From Sorangiineae bacterium NIC37A_2 (GTDB lineage Bacteria; Myxococcota_A; Polyangia; Polyangiales; Polyangiaceae), in the NCBI GenBank assembly GCA_002085155.1, contig NASX01000008.1:1-64000 (forward strand): 64,000 nt of DNA. The letters are read 5' to 3'. Each line of letters starts with the position of its first letter. Position 1 is the first letter of the stretch. The notes below the pieces were generated by a model. It saw nothing but the letters and a program-made list of their open reading frames with translations. It ran no database searches and had not been told where the DNA came from. The position numbers and the translations under genes are program-made. Positions 54,625 to 62,856 of the stretch are shown piece by piece.

Positions 54625-57402
54625 TCAGTGAGCCATGGCCCAGTTCGGTCCGTCACCCACAGACACCTCAAGCGGCACGGAGAGCTCGATGGCGTGGCTC
54701 ATCCGCTCGGCGATGATGCGCTTCGCCTCTGGGACTTCGTCCTCCGGCACCTCGAAGACGAGCTCGTCGTGCACCGTGAGGACAAGGCGGGTTCCCGGAG
54801 TGATGTCGCTCCGCAAAGAGAGCATAGCGAGCTTCAAGATGTCCGCCGCAGAGCCCTGGATCGGCATGTTGGTGGCGATCCGCTCGGCGGCGAGACGCTT
54901 CTGGCGATTCGAGCTTCCGATGTCCGGCAAGATACGGCGACGCCCGAGCAAGCTCTGGACCGCTCCCCCTTCGCGCGCGATACGCAGAGTCTCGTCGAGG
55001 AAAGCCCTCACCCCCTGATAGCGCTCGAAGTACGCCGCGATGAACTCGGCGGCGACCTTTTGTTCGATCCCGAGAGCCTTGGCGAGACCGCTCTCTCCTT
55101 GCCCATAGATCACGCCGAAATTGACAGCCTTGGAGCGCGCGCGCATCTCCCGTGTCACGTCGGCCTCGCCGACCTGAAAGACCTCCATCGCAGTACGCGT
55201 GTGGATGTCTTGCCCTTCCCGGAAAGCCTCGAGCAGCTTCGGATCCTGGGACATGTGAGCCAAGACGCGGAGCTCGATCTGGGAATAGTCAGCGCTCACC
55301 AGGCGATAGCCGGGGGGCGCTACGAAGGCTGCGCGGATCTTACGGCCGAGCTCGCTCCGGATCGGGATATTTTGGAGGTTGGGGTCCGTCGAAGAAATAC
55401 GCCCCGTCGCCGCGACCGCCTGCTCCCAAGCGCCGTGCACGCGTCCGGTCTTTGGGTTCACGAGCGCAGGGAGCGTATCGATGTACGTTCCCTTGAGCTT
55501 CGCGATCTGGCGATGCTCCAAGATGACCTCGGGCAGCGGGTGTTCTTCGCTGAGCGCCTCGAGGGTTTGCGCATCCGTCGAGCGAGCCGTCTTCGTGCGG
55601 CGGAGCGGCTTCAGCTTGAGCTCATCGAACAGAATCGTCTCGAGTTGCCTCGGTGAACTCACGTTGAAAGGCTTACCCGCGAGCTCGATCGCCTTAGCTT
55701 CGAGCCTTTGGAGCTCAAGGTCACAATCGCCGCCGAGCGTCTTGAGCACCTCGACGTCAATGAGCACGCCGAGCCGTTCCATCTTCGCGAGTAGCGCGCT
55801 GAGAGGGCGCTCGAGATCCGCGAAGAGGTGCTCGAGCCCGAACTCCTTGAGGCGCGCCCGCTGGTCGCGGAGCGCTCCGAGCGTCACCTTGCCGCGCGCG
55901 CTGGCGTAACGAGACGCGGTGTCGACCATGAGCTCATCGAAGTCCCGACGCACCTTCCCTTCGCGACTCAAGGCCTGGAAATCGTCGAGACTCTGCTCCT
56001 GCTCGACGGCCAAACTCTCGAGAGAATGGCGACGCTCGGGATCGATCAAGTAGGCGGCGATCAAGGCGTCATGAGCGAGCTCGAGCCCCGGCAGGACGAG
56101 CTCCGCGTCTCCCGCGAGCACCAACTGACGCTTCAAGTCGAAGACCACAGCCCCCGAAAAATCGAGCGTGCCGAGACGCTCCCCCACCATTTTTAGCTCA
56201 AGCTGCGCGGGGGCGCCGAGGTAACGATGGCCGATCGGGACGTAGATCGAACGCGACTCCGCCGTGAACGCGAGTCCTATGACGGGACCTCGATGTGCCG
56301 ACGGAGAGAGCGTAAGAACCTCAAAGGCAAACGGCTCTTTCACTATCGCTGCGAGCTCCGTCTCGAGCGCCTTGAGCTCGGTGACAACCGTGACTGTGAA
56401 AGGCTCTTGCGCATGGGCCGCGGCTGGCGCGTCAGCCGTCGGCTGAGCGGCCCCGAGCTCCACAGGCGGAGTCTCCCCCTCGGATACCGCGAGCGCGGGT
56501 TCTTCCTTGAGATTGGCAAGCTGACGGGTGAAACCGAGTTCCTGATAGATGGAAATGAGCTTCTTCAGGTCCCGCTCGCGCCCGTGAAAAAGCTTGAGAT
56601 CGACGTTGTCCATGTCGAGCGGGCAATCCCTTTTCAGCTCGACGAGCCGCCGACTCAGGCGGGCGTTGTCTGCGTGCTCGACGAGGGCCGCTCGGAGCTT
56701 GTTTCCGCTCACGGTGGGCGCCGCCTGAAGCACCGCCTCGAGACTTCCGTGTTCGTGAAGGAGTTTCTGAGCGGTCTTGGGACCCACGCTCGGAACGCCC
56801 GGAATATTGTCGGAGGTATCACCGGTGAGAGCGAGCAAGTCCCCGAGCATGGCGGGCGGAACGCCGAACTTCTCTTCGACCTCCGCGGGCCCGTAGACCT
56901 TGTTCTGCATCGTGTCCCATAAGGTCACCGAAGGGGACGCGAGCTGCATCAGATCTTTGTCAGCGCCCACGATCACAACCGAGAGCCCTTTTTCCGTGGC
57001 CCAGGTGCAAACGGAGGCGATCAAGTCGTCGGCCTCGACGCCTTCCTGTTTGAAGACCGTCAGCCCCCAAGCCCGCACGATCGCCTCGGCCCTTTGCATC
57101 TGGATCCGCAAGTCCGGAGGAGCAGGCGGGCGCGTCGCCTTGTAGGCTGGGTAAATCTCGCGGCGGAACGTCTCTCGGCCGGAGTCCATCGCCACCGCTA
57201 ACAGCGCGGGCTCTCGGGTACGAAAGAGCCGTTCGAGCATGTTCACCAGACCGTGGACCGCGTGGGTCGGCTCACCGCTCGGCGAGCTGAGCGGGACAAC
57301 GGCATGGTAAGCGCGAAGGAGGTAGCTGCTCAGGTCGACCAAGTAGAGGGTCGAACTGGAGCCTGGGGGAGGCAGCGGCGTCGCCATGACGCGCTCGCTC
57401 AT
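54625..57402 (-). CDS. polA: DNA polymerase I with inactive proofreading domain
   Basis: PolA fills gaps and removes RNA primers. The 925-residue protein has an intact 5'-3' nuclease domain (YLVDLSSYLLRAYHAV, LLAVAMDSGRETFR, KEGVEADDLI-like QEGVEADDLIASV) in about 1-310. Residues about 330-500 correspond to the 3'-5' exonuclease, but the DxE of E. coli reads FAFEVLT and the second aspartate motif is also altered. The polymerase domain has DYSQIELRVLAH (near 705), KAVNFGVIYG and VHDELVFEV. The start is ATG 57402; MATPLPPPG five codons later is possible. It lies upstream of hrpB. Confidence 0.95.
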   Translation of the reverse strand: MSERVMATPLPPPGSSSTLYLVDLSSYLLRAYHAVVPLSSPSGEPTHAVHGLVNMLERLFRTREPALLAVAMDSGRETFRREIYPAYKATRPPAPPDLRIQMQRAEAIVRAWGLTVFKQEGVEADDLIASVCTWATEKGLSVVIVGADKDLMQLASPSVTLWDTMQNKVYGPAEVEEKFGVPPAMLGDLLALTGDTSDNIPGVPSVGPKTAQKLLHEHGSLEAVLQAAPTVSGNKLRAALVEHADNARLSRRLVELKRDCPLDMDNVDLKLFHGRERDLKKLISIYQELGFTRQLANLKEEPALAVSEGETPPVELGAAQPTADAPAAAHAQEPFTVTVVTELKALETELAAIVKEPFAFEVLTLSPSAHRGPVIGLAFTAESRSIYVPIGHRYLGAPAQLELKMVGERLGTLDFSGAVVFDLKRQLVLAGDAELVLPGLELAHDALIAAYLIDPERRHSLESLAVEQEQSLDDFQALSREGKVRRDFDELMVDTASRYASARGKVTLGALRDQRARLKEFGLEHLFADLERPLSALLAKMERLGVLIDVEVLKTLGGDCDLELQRLEAKAIELAGKPFNVSSPRQLETILFDELKLKPLRRTKTARSTDAQTLEALSEEHPLPEVILEHRQIAKLKGTYIDTLPALVNPKTGRVHGAWEQAVAATGRISSTDPNLQNIPIRSELGRKIRAAFVAPPGYRLVSADYSQIELRVLAHMSQDPKLLEAFREGQDIHTRTAMEVFQVGEADVTREMRARSKAVNFGVIYGQGESGLAKALGIEQKVAAEFIAAYFERYQGVRAFLDETLRIAREGGAVQSLLGRRRILPDIGSSNRQKRLAAERIATNMPIQGSAADILKLAMLSLRSDITPGTRLVLTVHDELVFEVPEDEVPEAKRIIAERMSHAIELSVPLEVSVGDGPNWAMAH

Positions 57403-57447
57403 AGCGGAAGCCGGGCCTCGGCCCCACCCCTTCGGGCGCCTCGGGCC

Positions 57448-58656
57448 TTATGCAGTTGCGCGGAGACGGCTCACGAGCAAGCGGAGCCGCAAACTCGAGA
57501 CATCGTCGAGGCCGAAGGCGGTGACGTCGAGGCGGTGACTGTTGCCAAGAGGCACCGAAGCCTCAACCTTGACCCAGAAAATGAGGCGCTCGCCCGCGTC
57601 GAACAGAGAAAGCTCCGCGAGCCCTCCCACCGCAAAGGCAGAAGGGACGATGAGATGTCCGCTCGTTTCGGTCTCGGGGATGAACTCCCCTTCGAGCTTT
57701 GAGGTGCTCCGGCGCACTTCAACGCGATAGCTCCCCCCCACCGGGCGCGCCGGAACCTCCCAAAGCGGAGCAGAGTGACTCTCGGGCGCAAGACTTGAGA
57801 GCGACGCCCCGAGGGGCACGCGGGCAGGACGTGCCGGAGTCCATTCACCGGGGCCGAGCGAAGCCAAGAGCTCGGGCAGGCGCGGAATGAAGCGCAAAAT
57901 CGCTTGTCGCTCTTGTGGACTAGACAGGACGGCGACAAGGAGCCGCTCGGTCACACAGGGATAACTGTCCACGAAAGCCGCAATCCGACGCGCTTGAGAC
58001 GCCATGCGCGCAAGTCCCAGAGGATCGCCATCTCCCACGTCTTCGAGAGCGACCCGATAGCGCTCGGGCAGTTGCCAGCGCGCGGCGACCACTCGTCCGA
58101 GCTCTCGCTGGAGGCTTTCGCCTGCCTCGCGATAGGCAGCAGCTGGCAAGTCGTCCGCGATGATCCCGCGCTGGATCCCGAGCTCGAGATTCGCGTAACC
58201 GACCGAGATCCCGTAGTCGCGGAGCAACCCCGAAAGGAACGCCTCCCCCGGCTTTGCGCCGCGCAGCGTCGCAAGCTCCTGAGTGATGAAGGCGGCCGTC
58301 AGGCTGCGGCGCCAGGCGACAAAGCGGAACTGATGCAGGGGGCCGTCTTGATTACAGCCCTCCGAAAGTGCCGCTGAGAGAGCGCTCTGGGCGACCTGAG
58401 ACGCACCGAGTCGTCCCACGGCCGCTTCCACTGAGTGCAAAGGGCCAATAGCCGGGCGGTAAACCGAGGAGTTTGCGAGCCCGAGCACCCGGATCGCGAG
58501 CGCCGCATCGGAGGAGACGAGCTTTGACACTTCTGCCAGCGAGAACTTCGGACTGTCGAGGAGCCGCTGAATGCGGAGCGCTACATCAGGGTAGGGCGGC
58601 ACCCTCACTGCTCGCTGGGCGATCAGAGAGCTCAGGTATTTCTCCGCCGAAATCAT
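57448..58656 (-). CDS. HDOD-domain protein with C-terminal beta-rich (PilZ-like) module
   Basis: From the ATG at 58656 the protein has 402 residues. Residues about 10-220 form an HDOD domain (VPPYPDVALRIQRLLDSPKFSLAEVSKLVSSDAALAIRVLGLAN), a signalling relative of HD phosphohydrolases that usually lacks the catalytic His-Asp pair. The last about 100 residues (SYRVEVRRSTSKLEGEFIPE onward) form a strand-rich module that could be PilZ-like, but its RxxxR and DxSxxG motifs are not clear. Regulatory role in motility or c-di-GMP signalling is only an inference. The ribosome site is weak. Confidence 0.8.
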   Translation of the reverse strand: MISAEKYLSSLIAQRAVRVPPYPDVALRIQRLLDSPKFSLAEVSKLVSSDAALAIRVLGLANSSVYRPAIGPLHSVEAAVGRLGASQVAQSALSAALSEGCNQDGPLHQFRFVAWRRSLTAAFITQELATLRGAKPGEAFLSGLLRDYGISVGYANLELGIQRGIIADDLPAAAYREAGESLQRELGRVVAARWQLPERYRVALEDVGDGDPLGLARMASQARRIAAFVDSYPCVTERLLVAVLSSPQERQAILRFIPRLPELLASLGPGEWTPARPARVPLGASLSSLAPESHSAPLWEVPARPVGGSYRVEVRRSTSKLEGEFIPETETSGHLIVPSAFAVGGLAELSLFDAGERLIFWVKVEASVPLGNSHRLDVTAFGLDDVSSLRLRLLVSRLRATA

Positions 58657-58855
58657 AGGGGACAGCGAATGGAACGGTCCGGAGGGGAGCTCCTTGAGCT
58701 CGGATGCGACGGTCCCGGGGTGCTGTCTGGCCCCCCAGTCGGGCGCCAAACTCCGGGAATTCCAGGGAATTCAGAGGCTTTACCTACATCAACCTGCAAC
58801 AAATTACATTTCGGTGACAACTTCGCAGGGGCACTTTGATAGGAAAATCCTAGCG

Positions 58856-60370
58856 ATGGCACACCTGGCCGAAGTGACCTTGGTCCTTGTTTATTTCAGC
58901 GTCTTATCCACGCTTTGCATCTTCGGAGTCCACCGCGCCTGGCTGGTGTACCTTTGCCTCAAGCACCGAAAGGACGTGGTGCGGGCAAGGATTTCCGAGA
59001 AGCGCTTCCGCGAAGCTGAGCTTCCCTTCGTGACCGTCCAGCTGCCCCTCTACAACGAGGCAACGGTCGCGGCTCGGCTGATCGAAGCCACCGGTCGCCT
59101 CGACTACCCCCACGACCGCTTCGAGATCCAGGTCCTCGACGACTCCACGGACGAGACCGAGGAGATCGCCATGCGCGCCGTTGAAGCGGTCCGTCGCTCC
59201 GGCGTCCAGATCCACTACCTCCGCCGCCCGAACCGCCACGGCTACAAGGCGGGCGCCCTCGACTTCGGTCTCTCTCAGGCGCGCGGCGAGTTCGTCGCCG
59301 TCTTCGACGCCGATTTCATTCCCCGCCCGAGCTTCTTGCGCGACATCGTGCACCACTTCACCGACCCGAAGATCGGCATGGTTCAGACCCGCTGGGATCA
59401 CCTGAACCGCAGCGAGAACCTGATGACCGAGGTCCAGGCGCTCATGCTCGACGGCCATCACCTGATCGAAAATCAGGCGCGCTTTGGTTCTGGCTGCTTC
59501 TTCAATTTCGCCGGCACCGGCGGCATGTGGCGCAAGTGCGCGATCGTCGACGCAGGCGGCTGGCAGCACGACACGCTCACCGAAGATCTCGACCTCTCTT
59601 ACCGCGCGCAGCTCGCCGGATATCGCTTCATCTACCGGCCCGACATCACGACGCCGTCCGAGCTCCCCGACACGATGACGGCTCTCCGCGCGCAGCAATA
59701 CCGCTGGGCCAAAGGCACTGTCCAAACCGCCCGCAAGCTGCTCCCGATCTTCCTGCGTGCCCCCGGACTCACGCTGCACCAGAAGATCGAGGGAGCTTTC
59801 CACATGCTCCCGCACTTTGCTTATCCGTTCATGATGCTCATGAGCGTGCTCATGCTCCCGGCGCTGATCCTCCTACCCGTCGCAGACGCCAAGACGCTCA
59901 TCCTCATCGACCTGCCGATCTCTGTAGGCGCGACCGGGTCCCTCGTGTTTTTCTACATGCTCGCTGAGCACTACCAAGGACGCTCTCCCTGGAACGCTCT
60001 GAAGAGGATGCCGATTCTCATTGGGCTCGGCGCAGGCCTCTCCCCTCACCTCACCCGCGCGGTCTTCTCCGGCATGACGCACATGGCCGGTGAATTCGTG
60101 CGCACCCCGAAGCGCGGGACCGGCATGACCCGCTATCGCGCCGGCGCCGATCTCCCCTTCGTCGAGCTCGTGCTCGGTACCGTGTGTGTTGCGAGCGCGG
60201 GCGTCGCTGTGCACCTCGGACACTACTTCGCCGCACCTTTCGCGCTGCTCTTCGCGTGGGGCTATTATTATGTCGCCGGCCTCCTCATCCGCGACCGTCT
60301 CCCGGTGCGCGCTCAAGTCAGCGAGCCTGTCACGAGCGAGGTCGAGGAGTCGCTGGCCAACGCAGCCTAA
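58856..60370 (+). CDS. Processive family 2 glycosyltransferase (cellulose/mannan synthase-like)
   Basis: A 504-residue membrane glycosyltransferase. One N-terminal helix precedes the GT2 domain with VTVQLPLYNE, VLDDSTDET, AVFDADFIPRP (DxD), TEDLDLSYRAQ and QQYRWAKG (QxxRW), the set seen in processive beta-glycan synthases such as cellulose or glucomannan synthases. At least four membrane helices follow. The substrate sugar cannot be read from sequence. The ATG at 58856 has AGGA eleven bases upstream; the open frame extends further upstream but with no conserved sequence. It is divergent from the HDOD gene. Confidence 0.9.
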   Translation: MAHLAEVTLVLVYFSVLSTLCIFGVHRAWLVYLCLKHRKDVVRARISEKRFREAELPFVTVQLPLYNEATVAARLIEATGRLDYPHDRFEIQVLDDSTDETEEIAMRAVEAVRRSGVQIHYLRRPNRHGYKAGALDFGLSQARGEFVAVFDADFIPRPSFLRDIVHHFTDPKIGMVQTRWDHLNRSENLMTEVQALMLDGHHLIENQARFGSGCFFNFAGTGGMWRKCAIVDAGGWQHDTLTEDLDLSYRAQLAGYRFIYRPDITTPSELPDTMTALRAQQYRWAKGTVQTARKLLPIFLRAPGLTLHQKIEGAFHMLPHFAYPFMMLMSVLMLPALILLPVADAKTLILIDLPISVGATGSLVFFYMLAEHYQGRSPWNALKRMPILIGLGAGLSPHLTRAVFSGMTHMAGEFVRTPKRGTGMTRYRAGADLPFVELVLGTVCVASAGVAVHLGHYFAAPFALLFAWGYYYVAGLLIRDRLPVRAQVSEPVTSEVEESLANAA

Positions 60371-60427
60371 AAAGCGCGCCTTTTGGGCGGGGGCTGAGGG
60401 CCCCAGGGGCGCTGGGCCGGAAAAATT

Positions 60428-60452
60428 GGGGAGCCTCAGGGCTCCCCTTCCT
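60428..60452 (+). terminator. Terminator after the glycosyltransferase gene
   Basis: GGGGAGCC pairs with GGCTCCCC across the four-base loop TCAG (60428-60447), then a TTCCTGCTTT tail. Confidence 0.6.
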
Positions 60453-60520
60453 GCTTTCGGATTGTGCCTGGGGCAAGCTAGGGTTACCTTAAGTAAGGAT
60501 GTTCACCAGGGGGTTCTGTC

Positions 60521-60829
60521 TTGGGTAGCCGCATCACGAAAGCCGACATCGTCCAAACGCTGTACGCAGAGCTCGGAGGATTCTCGAAGAAGGAGGCCGC
60601 CGATCTCGTCGACCTCGTATTTGAGACCATGAAAGAGACCCTGGGACGCGGTGAGAAGATCAAGATCTCCGGGTTCGGGAACTTCATCCTGCGTGACAAG
60701 CGTCCCCGCCAAGGACGAAACCCGCAGACCGGCACGCCCATCGTCATCACAGAACGGCGAGTGCTCTCCTTCAAGGCGAGCCAGCTCTTGAAGCAAACGC
60801 TGAACTCGGGTGCCGAAGGCGGCACATGA
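60521..60829 (+). CDS. ihfA: Integration host factor alpha subunit
   Basis: A 102-residue DNA-bending protein of the HU/IHF family. TTG at 60521 is the start: AGGGGG lies seven bases upstream and no in-frame ATG or GTG precedes it before a stop. The helices KADIVQTLYAELGGFSKKEAADLVDLVFETM, the arm IKISGFGNFILRDKRPRQGRNPQTG and the C-terminal helix match IHF alpha. The stop overlaps the merR start (ATGA). Confidence 0.93.
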   Translation: MGSRITKADIVQTLYAELGGFSKKEAADLVDLVFETMKETLGRGEKIKISGFGNFILRDKRPRQGRNPQTGTPIVITERRVLSFKASQLLKQTLNSGAEGGT

Positions 60830-61269
60830 CGCGTCCGAACCTCCCGCTCAAGCTCTACTACCGCATCGGCGAAGTCGCAGAGATCGTCGGCGTCGAGACG
60901 CATGTGCTCCGCTACTGGGAGACGGAGTTCCCGACCATCCGTCCTCAAAAATCGCCCAAGGGACAGAGAGTTTATTCTCGTCGCGATCTCGAGAAGCTCC
61001 TGCGCGTCAAAGAGCTCCTCTACAGCGAAGGCTACACGGTCCATGGTGCGCGCAAGCGGCTCCGCGAGCTGATGAAGGAGCGCGATCCGAAGGCGAATAG
61101 CGAGACGCCCGCGCCGCCGGAAGTGGCCGCTTCAATGGCACCCGCCGAGTCTGCATCGGCGCCGACGTCCCTCCCGGTCCTCGATGACCGATTCCAAGTC
61201 CGGTCGGTGCTCTTGAACCTCCGGCGCCAAATTCAGGACGAGCTCAGCGCGCTCACCGCTCGAGCGTGA
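60826..61269 (+). CDS. MerR-family transcriptional regulator
   Basis: A 147-residue regulator: an N-terminal MerR helix-turn-helix (YYRIGEVAEIVGVETHVLRYWE, QKSPKGQRVYSRRDLEKLLRVKELL) and a short helical tail without sensor Cys. The ihfA-merR pair is common in proteobacteria. It overlaps ihfA by four bases. Confidence 0.92.
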   Translation: MTRPNLPLKLYYRIGEVAEIVGVETHVLRYWETEFPTIRPQKSPKGQRVYSRRDLEKLLRVKELLYSEGYTVHGARKRLRELMKERDPKANSETPAPPEVAASMAPAESASAPTSLPVLDDRFQVRSVLLNLRRQIQDELSALTARA

Positions 61270-61415
61270 CTTTGTCTGTCGTTTTTTGTCCGGGCGCGCC
61301 GGCTCGCGGACGAACAATGACAAGCTCTGCTTGACGCGCGACCGAATCCCCGCGAGATCGAGCCTTCGAAAGACCGCTTCCGAAAGGGGAGGCGGTAAAC
61401 GAGGAAAACGAACAA

Positions 61416-61874
61416 ATGGCAGAAGGTCTCAATCGCGTCATTCTTCTTGGTAACCTGGGCGCTGACCCCGAGCTCCGCTCCACGAGCGGTGGCACCGCGG
61501 TGCTCAAGCTCCGGCTCGCAACTTCCGAGAGCTATCTCGATCGGAACAAACAACGGCAGGAGCGGACGGAATGGCACCGAGTTGTCATCTGGGGTCGTAG
61601 GGCCGAAGCGCTCGGGAAGATCCTGACCAAGGGGGACCGAATCCTCATCGAGGGGAGCCTTCGCACGTCTTCCTACGACGACAAGGATGGCAACAAGCGC
61701 TACACGACGGAGGTCATCGCCTCAAACGTCGTCCTCGGCGGAGGGTCGGGAGGACGCGGTGGCTCGCGCGGTGGGGCGTCCGGCGGCGACGACTTCGGAC
61801 CTTCCAGCGGCGGCGGTGGCTTCGATGACGCCGATTACGGGGGAAGCCCCGACGATGACGACATCCCCTTCTGA
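61416..61874 (+). CDS. ssb: Single-stranded DNA-binding protein
   Basis: A 152-residue SSB: OB fold ([44 protein letters not shown]), a Gly/Ser-rich linker and the acidic tip DDDDIPF that recruits partner proteins. The gene ends within the start region of the next gene, which begins in another frame at 61855. Confidence 0.96.
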   Translation: MAEGLNRVILLGNLGADPELRSTSGGTAVLKLRLATSESYLDRNKQRQERTEWHRVVIWGRRAEALGKILTKGDRILIEGSLRTSSYDDKDGNKRYTTEVIASNVVLGGGSGGRGGSRGGASGGDDFGPSSGGGGFDDADYGGSPDDDDIPF

Positions 61875-62856
61875 TGGCTCCCTGGCCCAGGTGGGCCCTA
61901 GCTGGACCCTCGTAGTGGGCAATGATGGCGCCCTCGCCGAGCCTTTGATCCGTGAGCTCCACGGACAGGGTCGCGAGGTCGCCGTCGTTGGCACGTCCGG
62001 CTTCGGGCTCGCTCAGGAGTTCGGCGGCAGCGCGCGCGCTGTCGACTTCGGACTCTCGGGAGCGAAGTACAAAAAGCTCCTCGAGAACGTCGCGCAGCTG
62101 ATCACAGCGGTCGAGCCCGATCGCTCGCGGTTCCGGGAGCCTGCCGCGAGTCATCACGTGAGGGCGGCCGCAGAGTCGCTCGAGTTCATCAAAGCAGGCG
62201 GCGCGCCGCGCGGCGCGACATTCCTCTCCTCGTTCTTGGTGTTCGGAACTGCCCACGGAACCGTTGGCGAAGGCGATTTCAACGTAGGCCAGGGCTTCGG
62301 CTCGCTCTTCGAAGAATCGCTGGCCCTCGCCGAGCAAATCATCCGTCGAGCCCGAGCCCACACGTCCGCTCTCGGCATCTTGCGCATCGCGCCGCTCGTC
62401 GGCACCGAGGAGCGTAAGGTCCTCGACCAGGGCTCGCTCCTCGCCGAGATCGTGAGCGCCGTTCGAGCCGGAACTCTGCACGCGGAGACTGTCTGGTCCG
62501 ACAAGCCGTTCCTCTTCGAGACCGTGGACCGGGCGAGCCGCGCCCTCGCGCGCATGAGCGAAATTCGTTTCGACGGAGTCAAACACCTCTTGCGCTCGGC
62601 CCCGCCGACGGACCGTGAGGTCTTTGAGTGGATCGAAGCGACGCTCGATCCAGAGCGTCCGAAGGCGCCGCGGCTCCTCGGACTGCTCCGGCGCGCGATC
62701 CAGAGCACTCTGACGAGCCCAGAGCGCAGGGCGTTCGGGTGGCACCTGCGCTTCGCCGGGACGAGCGAACCGCTGATCAGCGAGGCGGTCGAGCCCGCTT
62801 GGACCGATGTGCTCTCGGCTCTCGTACAGGCCCCTGAGGTCGCCCCGTCCCCATGA
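61855..62856 (+). CDS. SDR-like NAD(P)-binding protein, active site degenerate
   Basis: From the ATG at 61855 (GGGGGAAG upstream) the product has 333 residues. It looks like an extended short-chain dehydrogenase/epimerase: [20 protein letters not shown], then FLSSFLVFG and [13 protein letters not shown]. The third Gly of the GxxGxxG motif is Ala and the usual YxxxK is FGSLFEES, so oxidoreductase catalysis is doubtful. It overlaps ssb by 20 bases and the SGNH gene by four (ATGA), forming a tight group. Confidence 0.75.
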   Translation: MTTSPSDGSLAQVGPSWTLVVGNDGALAEPLIRELHGQGREVAVVGTSGFGLAQEFGGSARAVDFGLSGAKYKKLLENVAQLITAVEPDRSRFREPAASHHVRAAAESLEFIKAGGAPRGATFLSSFLVFGTAHGTVGEGDFNVGQGFGSLFEESLALAEQIIRRARAHTSALGILRIAPLVGTEERKVLDQGSLLAEIVSAVRAGTLHAETVWSDKPFLFETVDRASRALARMSEIRFDGVKHLLRSAPPTDREVFEWIEATLDPERPKAPRLLGLLRRAIQSTLTSPERRAFGWHLRFAGTSEPLISEAVEPAWTDVLSALVQAPEVAPSP

